Shown here one piece after another: positions 15,474 through 24,911 of a DNA stretch of 61,954 nt. The notes below the pieces were generated by a model. The model had not been told where the DNA came from, made no database searches, and saw only the letters and a program-made list of their open reading frames with translations. The stretch lies in NCBI GenBank assembly GCA_038828875.1, contig JAWBMQ010000007.1, forward strand, positions 1-61,954, given 5' to 3'. Positions within the stretch are counted from its first letter, which is position 1, and every line of letters starts with the position of its first letter. The position numbers and the translations under genes are program-made. The DNA comes from JAWBMQ01 sp038828875. GTDB taxonomy: Archaea > Nanobdellota > Nanobdellia > Woesearchaeales > JAWBMQ01.

Positions 15474-17361
15474 TTATAATGGAAAAATTTATGAAACAAA
15501 TGCAAAAGATTTGTTAGATTTTATGAGTGAAGTTTCAGCAAAAGGATTAGTAGCGGAAGTTGATGGAACATTGTACGATTTAACAACACCCTTAACAATG
15601 TTTCAAGATGGATTTACTGTGAATTTTTATGATTTTAATCACAAAAAAGGAAAAGAGGTTTTTTGGCATACTTCTAGCCATATTTTAGCTCAAGCTATTT
15701 TGAGATTGTTTCCTAATGCTAAATTGGCTATAGGTCCTGCAATTGATGAAGGTTTTTATTACGATATTGATGTTTCAATTAAAGAAGAAGATCTTAAAAA
15801 GATTGAAGAAGAAATGAAGAAAATTATAAAAGAAAATTTGAAAATAATTAGAGAGGAAATTGATTATGCTAAAGCTAGGGAATTGTTTAAAGATAATCCT
15901 TACAAGATGGAGTTAATCGAGGAGTATAAAGATGGAAAATTAACTATTTATAAACAAGGAGAATTTTATGATCTTTGTAGAGGACCACATTTGCCAAGCA
16001 CAGGTTACGTAGGTGCAATAAAAATTATGAAACTTGCAGGAGCTTATTGGAGAGGAGATTCTAGAAATAAAATGCTTACTAGAATTTATGGAATTTCTTT
16101 TGCGAGTGAAAAGGAGCTAAATGATTATTTAACAATGTTAGAAGAAGCTAAGAAAAGAGATCATAGAGTTTTAGGAGAGCAATTAGATTTGTTTAGCTTT
16201 CATGAAGAAGGACCAGGTTTTGTGTTTTGGCATTTTAAAGGAATGATTTTAAGAAATATTCTTATGGATTTGTGGAGAAAGGTCCATTATAAGCAAGGTT
16301 ATCAAGAGATTTCAACACCAATAATGCTAAACGAAGAACTTTGGCATAGAAGTGGTCATTGGGATCACTATAGAAAAAATATGTATTTTACTACAATTGA
16401 TGAACAAGTTTATGCAGTAAAGCCAATGAATTGTCCTGGTGGAATTTTGGTGTACAAATCAAGACCAAGATCTTATAAGGAATTTCCTTTGAAATTAGGA
16501 GAATTTGGTTTAGTACATAGACATGAATTGAGTGGAGTGTTGCATGGTTTGTTAAGGGTAAGAGCGTTTACACAAGATGATGCACATATTTACTGTGAAC
16601 CTGAAAATATGAAAAAAGAGATAATGGATGTGGTTAAGTTAATAGATTCTATGTATAAGATTTTTGGTTTTTCATATCATGTAGAGATTTCAACAAGACC
16701 TGAAAGTAGAGTTGGTAGCGATGAACTATGGGATTTAGCAGAATCCGCATTAGAGGAAGTTTGTAAAGAAATGCATTTGAATTATAAGATAAATCCAGGA
16801 GATGGTGCTTTTTATGGTCCAAAAATTGATTTTCACATTAAAGATTCTCTAGGCAGAACTTGGCAATGTGCAACAGTTCAAGTAGATTTTAACATGCCTA
16901 TGAGATTTGAATTAACGTATATGGGAAAAGATGGAACATATAATCATACTCCTGTAATGCTTCATAGAGTTGTTTATGGTAGTTTAGAAAGATTTATAGG
17001 AATTTTAATAGAACATTATGCTGGAAAGTTTCCATTATGGTTAAATCCCGTACAAGTTAAAATCTTAACAGTGGCAGATAGATTTGAAGATAAAGCAAAA
17101 GCTATAGGTAAAAAATTAGAAAATGTTGGTTTTAGAGTAGCATATGATTTTGAGGCAATGACAATTAACAAAAAAGTAAGAAATGCAGAGTTAGAAAAGG
17201 TTAATTATATTTTAGTAATTGGAGAAAAAGATAGCGAAGAAAATTTAGCAATTAGAAATCGTGAGGGAAAAGTAGAAAATAAATCATTAGAAGAATTTAT
17301 CAATGCCATGAAAGAAGAAATTAATCAGCCATTCAAGCATTTAGAGATAAAGTTGATTTAA
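15463..17361 (+). CDS. thrS: Threonyl-tRNA synthetase (bacterial type)
   Basis: A 632-residue class II synthetase: TGS domain (about 1-60), N2 editing domain with HTSSH (69-73), catalytic core with motif 2 (VHRHELSGVLHGLLR) and motif 3 (YGSLERFIGILIEHYAG), and an anticodon-binding C-terminus. Zinc ligands Cys324, His375 and His501 are each offset by exactly 10 from E. coli Cys334, His385 and His511. It charges tRNA-Thr and edits Ser-tRNA-Thr. The N2 domain is the bacterial/eukaryotic form; canonical archaeal ThrRS has a D-aminoacyl-deacylase-like editing domain instead, so this gene probably came by transfer, as in several other archaea. It overlaps the upstream gene by 11 bp. Confidence 0.95.
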   Translation: MKINYNGKIYETNAKDLLDFMSEVSAKGLVAEVDGTLYDLTTPLTMFQDGFTVNFYDFNHKKGKEVFWHTSSHILAQAILRLFPNAKLAIGPAIDEGFYYDIDVSIKEEDLKKIEEEMKKIIKENLKIIREEIDYAKARELFKDNPYKMELIEEYKDGKLTIYKQGEFYDLCRGPHLPSTGYVGAIKIMKLAGAYWRGDSRNKMLTRIYGISFASEKELNDYLTMLEEAKKRDHRVLGEQLDLFSFHEEGPGFVFWHFKGMILRNILMDLWRKVHYKQGYQEISTPIMLNEELWHRSGHWDHYRKNMYFTTIDEQVYAVKPMNCPGGILVYKSRPRSYKEFPLKLGEFGLVHRHELSGVLHGLLRVRAFTQDDAHIYCEPENMKKEIMDVVKLIDSMYKIFGFSYHVEISTRPESRVGSDELWDLAESALEEVCKEMHLNYKINPGDGAFYGPKIDFHIKDSLGRTWQCATVQVDFNMPMRFELTYMGKDGTYNHTPVMLHRVVYGSLERFIGILIEHYAGKFPLWLNPVQVKILTVADRFEDKAKAIGKKLENVGFRVAYDFEAMTINKKVRNAELEKVNYILVIGEKDSEENLAIRNREGKVENKSLEEFINAMKEEINQPFKHLEIKLI

Positions 17362-17365
17362 TTTT

Positions 17366-18229
17366 TTATTTCATAGTATTTATGATTTCTTCAATTGTCT
17401 TAGCTTTTGAAATTTTTTCTCTGATTTCTTTTGCATTGTTCATTCCTTTTGAAAAAATAAAAGAAACGTTTTTTATTCTGTAAAAGTCAATTTTGAATTC
17501 TTGAGCAAGTTCAATGTAGTGAAAAAAAAGATCTTTTTGATTTAATTTTTTATTGTTTTCAATTTCTGAAAATATTGAAGGATTTGCTAAAACTCCACGA
17601 GCAATCATTAATCCATCTAAATTATTTTTTCTACTAAAAAAATCTTCCTTTTTGAAAATGTCTCCATTACCAATAACCAAAAAGTTTGATTCTTCTTTTA
17701 CTTTATAAATTGATTCATAGTTTGCTTTTCCACTGAATCCTTGTTTTACTGTTCTTCCATGAAGAATTAGTTCATCTACATCTAAATTTGTAAGAATTTT
17801 AGAGATATCTTTTCCATATCCTAATCTTGTTTTAAATGAATAAGGTAATGATAATTCTTTTCTACATTTTTTTGAAAAAAGGATCATTCTTTTTGGATTT
17901 TTTAACCAGTAACCTCCTGCTTTGCTATCCAGAATATTTTTTGAAGGACAACCAAAATTAAAGTTTATAAAATCAATTTCTTGATTTTTTTCTAAAATTT
18001 TTGCAGCTTTTATCATTTCATTCATTTTATTTCCAAAAATTTGAACTCCATATTGCAATGCTTTTCCTCTTTCAATTTTCCATGTTTCAATTTTATTTCT
18101 AATTATTGCTTCACTGTGTAACATTTCAGAATAAGTAACTACTTTTGCAGTTTTGCTTATTAATGTTCTGAAAGCTACATCAGTGTAATCATGCATTGGT
18201 GCAAGATGTAAAAAACTTTTGTGAAACAT
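17366..18229 (-). CDS. dus: tRNA-dihydrouridine synthase
   Basis: A 287-residue FMN-dependent TIM-barrel enzyme that reduces uridine to dihydrouridine in the tRNA D loop. Visible signatures: LAPMHDYTDVAFR at the N-terminus, NFNFGCPSKNI with catalytic Cys94, SKAGGYWL, LILHGRTVKQGFSG, and the phosphate-binding VIGNGDI and GLMIARGVLANP. It is shorter than bacterial Dus proteins (about 310-330), mainly at the C-terminal helical domain. It converges with thrS, separated by 4 bp, and is divergent from the Dph2-like gene. Confidence 0.9.
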   Translation of the reverse strand: MFHKSFLHLAPMHDYTDVAFRTLISKTAKVVTYSEMLHSEAIIRNKIETWKIERGKALQYGVQIFGNKMNEMIKAAKILEKNQEIDFINFNFGCPSKNILDSKAGGYWLKNPKRMILFSKKCRKELSLPYSFKTRLGYGKDISKILTNLDVDELILHGRTVKQGFSGKANYESIYKVKEESNFLVIGNGDIFKKEDFFSRKNNLDGLMIARGVLANPSIFSEIENNKKLNQKDLFFHYIELAQEFKIDFYRIKNVSFIFSKGMNNAKEIREKISKAKTIEEIINTMK

Positions 18230-18281
18230 AAAAAATGTTAGAAAATAAAATTTAATAAACTTATTTATTTTTCAAATTTTA

Positions 18282-18584
18282 ATGAATAACGAACTTATCA
18301 ATGGTTTGCTAGAGGAGTTGCAAAATGTAAGAAAAATTATAATTGACAATTCATACAAAAGGATATTGATTCAATTACCAGATGGTTTGAAATGTTATGC
18401 AGATTTAATTTTTGATAACTTATCAGACATCTGTGAAGTTTTCTTCTATGGAAATTCCAATTTTGGAGGATGTGATTTGCCTAATATAGAAGGATTTGAT
18501 GCTGTTTTTAATTTCTACCATACAGAATATTTTTCTACAGCCCAGCTGAATGACATTCAATATGATGAATTAAAAAATAAATAG
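18282..18584 (+). CDS. Dph2-like N-terminal domain only (truncated)
   Basis: A 100-residue protein matching the first domain of Dph2, the radical-SAM-like [4Fe-4S] enzyme that starts diphthamide synthesis on elongation factor 2. The segment RILIQLPDGLKCYAD and the FGGCDLPNIEGFDAVFNF stretch with a candidate cluster cysteine are recognisable. Full Dph2 has three such domains (about 320-350 residues) with three cluster cysteines. After the TAG at 18582 the next 80 bp encode no continuation in any frame, so the gene is truncated and not just frameshifted. It could be a decaying remnant or a stand-alone domain with a new role. Confidence 0.6.
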   Translation: MNNELINGLLEELQNVRKIIIDNSYKRILIQLPDGLKCYADLIFDNLSDICEVFFYGNSNFGGCDLPNIEGFDAVFNFYHTEYFSTAQLNDIQYDELKNK

Positions 18585-18677
18585 TTTTCAAACAATGATC
18601 AATTTTTTGAAAAATTTTTAATTTTTCTTAGAAAATCTATTTTAACATAATCAAACTTTTCTTTTCAGGTGAAACCT

Positions 18678-19640
18678 ATGATGCAAGATAATGAAAATTT
18701 CAAAGATTTGGAAAATATCGTAAGAAAGTATGAAAACAATCTTCCGCCGTTGTTAAATTATCAAAACAACTTTGAGAATAATTCAGATGTTAAAAGCATA
18801 AAAGAAATTATGTCTGAAGTAAAAAAAGATTATGATAAATTAATAAGAGAGTTTAATATTGTTTTAGGAGATAATTCAAATTTATTAAAAAAGGTATGGT
18901 ATAAAGTAGTTCCAAAAAATTCAAAAGAATTAACACAAGAATTAGAGAAGATACATAATCTTTACTTAGCAAAAACTAATAAGCTTTATATTGATGTGGA
19001 AAATGAATATAGAAAAATAGAAAAAAATCTATTATTGGTAGAAGAATTGATAAAAGAAAAGCAAACTGAGTATTACAAAGTTAAAGATGATTTGTTAGTT
19101 ATGAAATCTTTCTATGATAAATTTGTTAAAGAAAATGGAGTAACTGAATTAAACAAGTTTGAGTTAAAAAGAATTGAAAGAGGAATTTTTTCAGCTTACA
19201 ATTCTTTGTGTTCTTTGGAAGCTCAAATTAAGTATTTGAATTCAACATATCAACAGTTACACAATACACAAATTTTATTGAATGAAGAATCTAAATTTTT
19301 AAATCAAATCTCTACATTTTTACAAGCATCTCTTGCAAGAGTACAAACTCTTAACACTGAGTTTGATATTAAAGCTTTCTATGATATTATAGAGAAATCT
19401 TCAAAATTAATAACGGGATTAAATTCAACAATGGGAAAATATGGAAATTTGAAATTGAAAGAAGAAAGATCTCTTGATAATATTTTAAGGAATGTTAATA
19501 ATTCTAATGAAGTTTATGAAAAGCAGATGAAGAATTTTGAAGATAATATGATGATAAATCAAAAAATAGGAGAATTAAGAGATTTGAATAAAATTATAGA
19601 AGAATTTGAAAAGAAATTAGAAAATAAAGAAAAATCATAA
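18678..19640 (+). CDS. Coiled-coil protein paired with AAA ATPase
   Basis: A 320-residue soluble protein made almost entirely of long Lys/Glu/Leu heptad-like helices (for example LEQ- and KEKQTEYYKVKDDLLV-type segments), without a signal peptide or membrane helix. AGGTGAAACCT precedes two adjacent ATGs; I chose the first (18678), since GTG 18669 is the ribosome site. The AAA ATPase gene follows 20 bp later with its own AGGTGA. The pairing suggests a filament- or ring-like assembly remodelled by the ATPase; this is inference, and the family is not recognised. Confidence 0.65.
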   Translation: MMQDNENFKDLENIVRKYENNLPPLLNYQNNFENNSDVKSIKEIMSEVKKDYDKLIREFNIVLGDNSNLLKKVWYKVVPKNSKELTQELEKIHNLYLAKTNKLYIDVENEYRKIEKNLLLVEELIKEKQTEYYKVKDDLLVMKSFYDKFVKENGVTELNKFELKRIERGIFSAYNSLCSLEAQIKYLNSTYQQLHNTQILLNEESKFLNQISTFLQASLARVQTLNTEFDIKAFYDIIEKSSKLITGLNSTMGKYGNLKLKEERSLDNILRNVNNSNEVYEKQMKNFEDNMMINQKIGELRDLNKIIEEFEKKLENKEKS

Positions 19641-19660
19641 TGTGATTTAAAGGTGAAAAT

Positions 19661-21097
19661 ATGTATGATAAGATTGTAATGCATTTTAAAAGTTTGTCAG
19701 ATCCGAGGGTTTTAGATTTGGAAGGTTTAATTTTTTCTTTTTTTAACGAAATAGAAAAATCTAAGAATAAAGTTTTAAACTCTGGAAATTCAACAATTGA
19801 TTTTTTAAAATCATTATACATTTATTCATCTATTGGTTTGAAAAGTGTAAGAGGATTTAGCACTTTAAGAGAATATAATTTTTCTACTCAATTGGAAATA
19901 GCATATGAAGAAATAGTGAAATTTTACTATGATGAAATCAATAAGCAAACTACTTATGAAGGAGTTAAATTAGCAACTGGAAAATATTTTGAAATGATTA
20001 GAAATTATTCAAAAAATAGGATGCCTTCTGAGTTGCTAAAAGAGTACGATAAACTTATTGCAGTATTATCTCCTTTTAATTTTGAAGAAGGTTTTAGATT
20101 TGAAGAAGAATGTTTAAAGAAAAAGCAAGAAGAAGTAAATCCTGTTGATTCTAATGGTGATTTAGAATACAAAAATGTAACATTTCAAGAAGTCGAAAAA
20201 TTATGGAATTCAATAATAGGTAACAAAGAAGTTAAAGATGAATTGCGAAAGATAAGTAAATTGATTTTTCTTTATGATTTCAAGGAAAAGAAAAACGCAT
20301 GTTTAGATTTAAACATATTGCCTAAATCAATCCTTCTAGAAGGCCCACCAGGAACAGGAAAAACCAGTTTGATAAATGCATTAATCCATGAAATGAAATA
20401 TCTAAGTAATGTTACTGATAAAAATTTTGCATATTATGTAATAGATAATACCATAAAAAGTCCATATTATGGCGAAAGCGTTCAAAATTTAGCTAAAATT
20501 CTTAGAGATGGAAACAATTTGAATTCTATAAATTTAATAATTATAGAGGATATTGATTCAATTTTTTATCAAAGAGATGAAAAAATTCATCACGCTGATA
20601 GTGATTTGTTAAATTATTTAATGAATGCATTAGAAGGGATTGGAACTTATTATAGAGGAAACACATTGTATGTTTCAACTACAAATTTATCTAATAAAAT
20701 TGATGAAGCTTTACTTAGTAGAATTTCACAAAAAAGGTTTCAAGTTTTAGGTCCTACAAATGAAGAAGAGTATACTCAATTAGTTAAGAAAAAATTAGAG
20801 ATTTACATAGAAAGAAATTTAGTAAATCTTAATGAGAATGAGTACTATGAATTGTCAAAGTTTTTTGTTAAAAATAAAATTAGTGCAAGAGAAGTTACTA
20901 ATTTTTTAATAAATGTAGTTAATGAATCTTTGAATTATGAATTTCTAGTTAGTGAAAAAAATCTTAAGGATTTAGATTACAAAGAAACATTGAATCTATT
21001 GCCAAAATATTTTCAACCAATAACCTATGAAAGAATGGTTTATTTAAGAGATAATTATTTTAAGGAAAAAATGAATTACTTAAAAAATGAACTTTAA
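19661..21097 (+). CDS. AAA-family ATPase with unknown N-terminal domain
   Basis: A 478-residue protein. The N-terminal 180 residues are helical and unrecognised. The AAA module follows: Walker A GPPGTGKTS (about 228-236), an aromatic pore-loop-like YYGES, Walker B LIIIEDIDSIF (about 295-305), a sensor-1 segment YVSTTNL and an arginine-finger region LLSRISQKRF, then a C-terminal small helical domain. Such ATPases remodel or disassemble protein complexes as hexamers. The upstream partner is a coiled-coil protein in the same operon. It converges with the minus-strand gene at 21094, overlapping by 4 bp. Confidence 0.8.
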   Translation: MYDKIVMHFKSLSDPRVLDLEGLIFSFFNEIEKSKNKVLNSGNSTIDFLKSLYIYSSIGLKSVRGFSTLREYNFSTQLEIAYEEIVKFYYDEINKQTTYEGVKLATGKYFEMIRNYSKNRMPSELLKEYDKLIAVLSPFNFEEGFRFEEECLKKKQEEVNPVDSNGDLEYKNVTFQEVEKLWNSIIGNKEVKDELRKISKLIFLYDFKEKKNACLDLNILPKSILLEGPPGTGKTSLINALIHEMKYLSNVTDKNFAYYVIDNTIKSPYYGESVQNLAKILRDGNNLNSINLIIIEDIDSIFYQRDEKIHHADSDLLNYLMNALEGIGTYYRGNTLYVSTTNLSNKIDEALLSRISQKRFQVLGPTNEEEYTQLVKKKLEIYIERNLVNLNENEYYELSKFFVKNKISAREVTNFLINVVNESLNYEFLVSEKNLKDLDYKETLNLLPKYFQPITYERMVYLRDNYFKEKMNYLKNEL

Positions 21098-21843
21098 TAG
21101 TTTTTTAAATCTAATTTAGAATAATTGTTTGCTTCGTTTATTATTTTTTCAAAAAACTTATCTTCGTTACTGTAAGTTAATACTAAATTTTTTTCTCTTA
21201 GAATTTTTATCAAATATCCATATTTTGTACTTAATATTTCTTGATTTATGAGTTTTAAAATTTTCTCTTCACGACTTGATTTAATTTTTTTAATTAAATG
21301 GTTGTCAAAAATGTAATCTTTTTCATTTTTTTCTATTTTGTTATCATATTCAAAAATTTCTGTATACGGGAATAGCATCAAATAAGGTTTTTCAGTAATT
21401 ACATTTTTCATTTTTTTATATAACATATCTATCTTTTTCAAATATTTTGAATGTTGAAGATATTTATTTAAAGGATAGATAAATCTTTCTTTGCAAAAAT
21501 AAGATGGTGGTAAAATCAATATTGTTTTTGATTCTAAATTTTTCAACTTTTCTACACTCTTTTTTTCTCTTGAATAAAGTTCTTGCAGTTCTTCTCTTTT
21601 TTCAGAGCTTTTAAAAATAATATCTTCCAATGTGTTATTTATTTCGGTTTCATCTAAATTATACTTCTTAGCAATATTTTTTGCAAACTCATCAAAATTT
21701 TTATAGAACTTTACAATATAATCCTGATTAATATAAAGGTTTTCAGAAGTTTCTTTAATGTAAATCATGTTCGTTCTTTTATTACTAATGTTTAACTCTA
21801 TCTCACAAAATTTTGGTTTTTTGAGAATTGCAGAATTTTCCAT
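21094..21843 (-). CDS. Protein of unknown function downstream of the helicase
   Basis: A 249-residue soluble protein. A short beta-rich start (CEIELNISNKRTNMIYIKE) is followed by a helical, Lys/Glu-rich body with an aromatic patch (ILPPSYFCKERFIYPL). No motif recognised. It lies 74 bp downstream of the Lhr-type helicase gene and may be the last gene of a regulator-helicase-unknown operon. It could be a helicase partner, but nothing in the sequence shows that directly. Confidence 0.55.
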   Translation of the reverse strand: MENSAILKKPKFCEIELNISNKRTNMIYIKETSENLYINQDYIVKFYKNFDEFAKNIAKKYNLDETEINNTLEDIIFKSSEKREELQELYSREKKSVEKLKNLESKTILILPPSYFCKERFIYPLNKYLQHSKYLKKIDMLYKKMKNVITEKPYLMLFPYTEIFEYDNKIEKNEKDYIFDNHLIKKIKSSREEKILKLINQEILSTKYGYLIKILREKNLVLTYSNEDKFFEKIINEANNYSKLDLKNY

Positions 21844-21917
21844 ATTGTAGTTTATTAGATATTTTCTGTTTTATAAATTTTTTTTATTATAGGGCAAAAT
21901 TCATTTTAAAATTTAGG

Positions 21918-24365
21918 TTAATTTTTGAAATTTTTTCCCAAGTTTAGTGCAATTTTATTATACAATAAATTTTGCATTTCTTCAAGAAATTCTTTTTTTG
22001 AACTTAACATTAACGTTTCTTTATAAATGTTTTCGAAAAGAGTAATACTTAATGGAGAAAGAACATCTACTATTTTAACTTCAAAAGTTGAATCTTTTAT
22101 TATATTCAAAACGCTTTCAAAATCTAAAATGTCAAAAATAAATTCTCTAATTGCTTCTTTTTTTATCAATTCTAAATCAAGATGTTCTGAAAAATAATCA
22201 CTGAAGTAAAATTTTTTTGCTAACTTTCTAATGTTTTTTCTAAAGGTCGTGGTTTTTTGAATGTTATTTTCTAAAATTTGGAAAATTTCTTTTGGGCTTA
22301 ATTTCTTAATTTCTTTTACTTTTTCTAAATTTATTTTATCAGAAGCAACATAAAATGATAGATCATCAATTCCAATTTCCACATCTTTATTGCTTACTAA
22401 AGATGCAACAATTTTGCTTAGACAATCGTTGATTCTTTTTCCAGAAAATGTATGAAATATTAGATAGTTTTTACCTTCCTTTTTATTGAAAAATGCTTCA
22501 ATGTAAATGTTTTCAAATTTTTCAAAGAAAAAATAAATGTTTTTCAATAGGTAGTATGTTTCGTAATTCATTTCGTTAAATTCGTTTCTTAATTCATTCA
22601 TAATTTCTTCTCTTTTATTATCTTTAAAAAGACATATTTTATCATATTTGTCGAAAATTTGAAAAGACAATTTAAGTAATTTTTTTATTTCATTTCCGGC
22701 TTCCCTAGATAGAGGCAAGTATTGAGAATACCACCTACTTATTTCACCTCTATTGCTCTTATTAACATAGACAACATTGTCTTTTATTTCTTTTACTGAA
22801 TAAAAATTACCTCCTAATGAAAAATTATCTTCTTTTATAATATTTTCAAAAAAATCTTTATCGACTGTACCTATGATTTTGTTGTCCTTCTTTACTGCTA
22901 TTTGATCAGAATCAGATATTGTTCCTAGTTTTGGTAGAACTTTATGCTCTCTTATCAATAGAATCGGAAATTCTTCTTTTTCTCTAAATATTTTGATGAA
23001 TTTGTATTTTTCTAAAAAAGAAATGATTTCATGTAACTCTGTAAAAGAAAAGTTAGAATAATGTTTGTTGTTTTTTAAAATTTCTTTTAAGTCAGATATT
23101 GAGATTAGGTCATTTGATTTGTTTTCTAGAGATCTTTTGTTTAATATTGAGATTATTATTATGAAATGTAACAAAACGTCATATGCATTTTTTACAGGTT
23201 TAACTTCTTCGATGATTTCGTTTTTTATTCCTTTTACTATTCCAATTTCTTCTAAGAAATCTCTTTCATTGAGAGGAATAAAATAACCCATGCAATTCTC
23301 TTTTACATTATGTTTACTTCTTCCTATTCTTTGTTTGGCTTTCGTTATTGTTTTAGGACTTCCCAGAAGAAAAACAGCATCAATATGTCCTATATCAATT
23401 CCTAATTCTAAGGATGTAGAGGAAATTACAAAATCAAGTAATCCTTGTTTTAGCTTGTTTTCTACTTCTTTTCTTATTTGGTAGGATAATGAGCTGTGAT
23501 GAGTTCCAATCCTAAAATTTTCAGTACTTTCTAAATCAAAAAAACTTTGAGCTTTCTTCTTAAGAATGTATGTTGTTAATTCTGCTAAATATCGAGTATT
23601 TGTAAATATCAGTACCGTTCTAAAATTTTTTTCTTTCTTTATTTTTATTATATCTTCAATAGTGTTTTCTAAATCGATATTAAAAGAGAAAGAATTTTCT
23701 TTATTTGTTGAAGTAGGAATCAAAAATTTTAAATCAATTTCTTTCTTAACTTTGTTTTCTATGATTTTGTCAATCTTTATAATTTCTTCAATATTTTTTT
23801 GCTTTGTAGCTGTTAAATATGTTACTGAAAAATAGTTTTTGTTTAATTTCTTAAGTAAATCTAAATGTAATGATAAATAAGGCAACCTTTTGTTTTCGGC
23901 TAATGCATGAATTTCATCAACGATAATCCATTCAATTTCTCTGAATGATTCATAAAGGATTATATGTGGAAAACTTTCAGGAGTTGTTAGCAAAATGTGA
24001 GGTGGGTTCTCTTTCAAAGGTTTTTTATTTTTTATGTCTGCTGTCCAGATTGCTACGGAAATTTGATCAATTTTGATATTATCTAAAATTTTTTTAATAT
24101 TTTTTTCAATATCATATGTTAATGCTCTTAAAGGAGAAATATAAATTGCGTAGGTTTTTTGTTCTAATTTGTTTTTGTTTTTCAAATCTATAAGTTCATT
24201 AAAAATTGCTGCAAAACTAGCAAATGTTTTTCCAGATCCTGTTGGTGAAACAATCAATGTGTTTAGTCTTGAATGTGTGCTTATTATTGCTTCTTTTTGA
24301 AAATCAAATAAATTAAAATTATTAACTTTTAAAAAATTTTTAAGTTCATTGCACAAAAGATCCAT
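21918..24365 (-). CDS. Lhr-type DEAD/DEAH-box helicase
   Basis: An 815-residue superfamily 2 helicase. Motifs: Q-like region FQKEAI, Walker A SPTGSGKTFAS (40-50), SPLRAL, TTPES, motif II DEIH (150-153), motif III-like LTATK, then in the second domain STSLELGIDIG and motif VI QRIGRSKH. The order, spacing and large C-terminal region fit the Lhr family of archaeal 3'-5' helicases acting in DNA repair or recombination intermediates. Motif III usually reads SAT; TATK is slightly divergent. It lies 3 bp after a winged-helix gene, which may control it. Confidence 0.85.
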   Translation of the reverse strand: MDLLCNELKNFLKVNNFNLFDFQKEAIISTHSRLNTLIVSPTGSGKTFASFAAIFNELIDLKNKNKLEQKTYAIYISPLRALTYDIEKNIKKILDNIKIDQISVAIWTADIKNKKPLKENPPHILLTTPESFPHIILYESFREIEWIIVDEIHALAENKRLPYLSLHLDLLKKLNKNYFSVTYLTATKQKNIEEIIKIDKIIENKVKKEIDLKFLIPTSTNKENSFSFNIDLENTIEDIIKIKKEKNFRTVLIFTNTRYLAELTTYILKKKAQSFFDLESTENFRIGTHHSSLSYQIRKEVENKLKQGLLDFVISSTSLELGIDIGHIDAVFLLGSPKTITKAKQRIGRSKHNVKENCMGYFIPLNERDFLEEIGIVKGIKNEIIEEVKPVKNAYDVLLHFIIIISILNKRSLENKSNDLISISDLKEILKNNKHYSNFSFTELHEIISFLEKYKFIKIFREKEEFPILLIREHKVLPKLGTISDSDQIAVKKDNKIIGTVDKDFFENIIKEDNFSLGGNFYSVKEIKDNVVYVNKSNRGEISRWYSQYLPLSREAGNEIKKLLKLSFQIFDKYDKICLFKDNKREEIMNELRNEFNEMNYETYYLLKNIYFFFEKFENIYIEAFFNKKEGKNYLIFHTFSGKRINDCLSKIVASLVSNKDVEIGIDDLSFYVASDKINLEKVKEIKKLSPKEIFQILENNIQKTTTFRKNIRKLAKKFYFSDYFSEHLDLELIKKEAIREFIFDILDFESVLNIIKDSTFEVKIVDVLSPLSITLFENIYKETLMLSSKKEFLEEMQNLLYNKIALNLGKNFKN

Positions 24366-24368
24366 TTT

Positions 24369-24785
24369 TTAAATTTCCTCTTTTTCTATTAGGGAATCTA
24401 ACTCTTTGGCAATGGTTTCCATATTAGCAAGAATTTCGTTCAATTCGTTTCTTATTCTAAGTATAAGTTGTTTGTAATTGTTTTCTGATATTCTATATTT
24501 TCCATTTTCTTTTATAACTAAACCTTTTTTTATCAAATCTTTAAGATGGAATAGAATAGTAGTTCTTGATTCTTTACAAAGATATTTTAGATCGTCTGCA
24601 CTCATCTCTTTTTTGTGCGTCATCAAAGTTACTAGAATTTTAGCTTTTATTCCTTTCTTATCTCTTTTATTAACAATGCCTAAAGAATATAAAATCCAGT
24701 ACAATAAAGATTCTTTTGAATGTGCTATTGGTAAATCTAGTTTTATTATTGAGATTTCCTGTTTAATGTATTTATCAAGTTTCAT
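24369..24785 (-). CDS. Winged-helix transcriptional regulator
   Basis: A 138-residue protein with an ArsR/MarR-like winged helix in the middle: helix-turn-helix MSADDLKYLCKESRTTILFHLKDLI followed by the wing GLVIKENGKYRIS, and a C-terminal helix likely for dimerisation (LRIRNELNEILANMETI). The N-terminal 40 residues (KESLLYWILYSLGI) resemble those of small DPANN regulators. It is the first gene of an operon with the Lhr-type helicase 3 bp downstream and is divergent from the large envelope gene at 24912, so it may regulate either. Confidence 0.75.
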   Translation of the reverse strand: MKLDKYIKQEISIIKLDLPIAHSKESLLYWILYSLGIVNKRDKKGIKAKILVTLMTHKKEMSADDLKYLCKESRTTILFHLKDLIKKGLVIKENGKYRISENNYKQLILRIRNELNEILANMETIAKELDSLIEKEEI

Positions 24786-24911
24786 AAGATGATTAGATGT
24801 TCGAAATTTTTATATTTTTTCTTTGAAAACTAAATGATTTTTCATTATTTTTAACTTTTCAGTAAGAAAAAAGATTTATATATTGATTTTTTCAAAAGTT
24901 TAAAGGTATTT

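Noticed and set aside
23065..23835. Three plus-strand open frames opposite the helicase
   Set aside because: They are antisense shadows of conserved helicase motifs and have no start signals.
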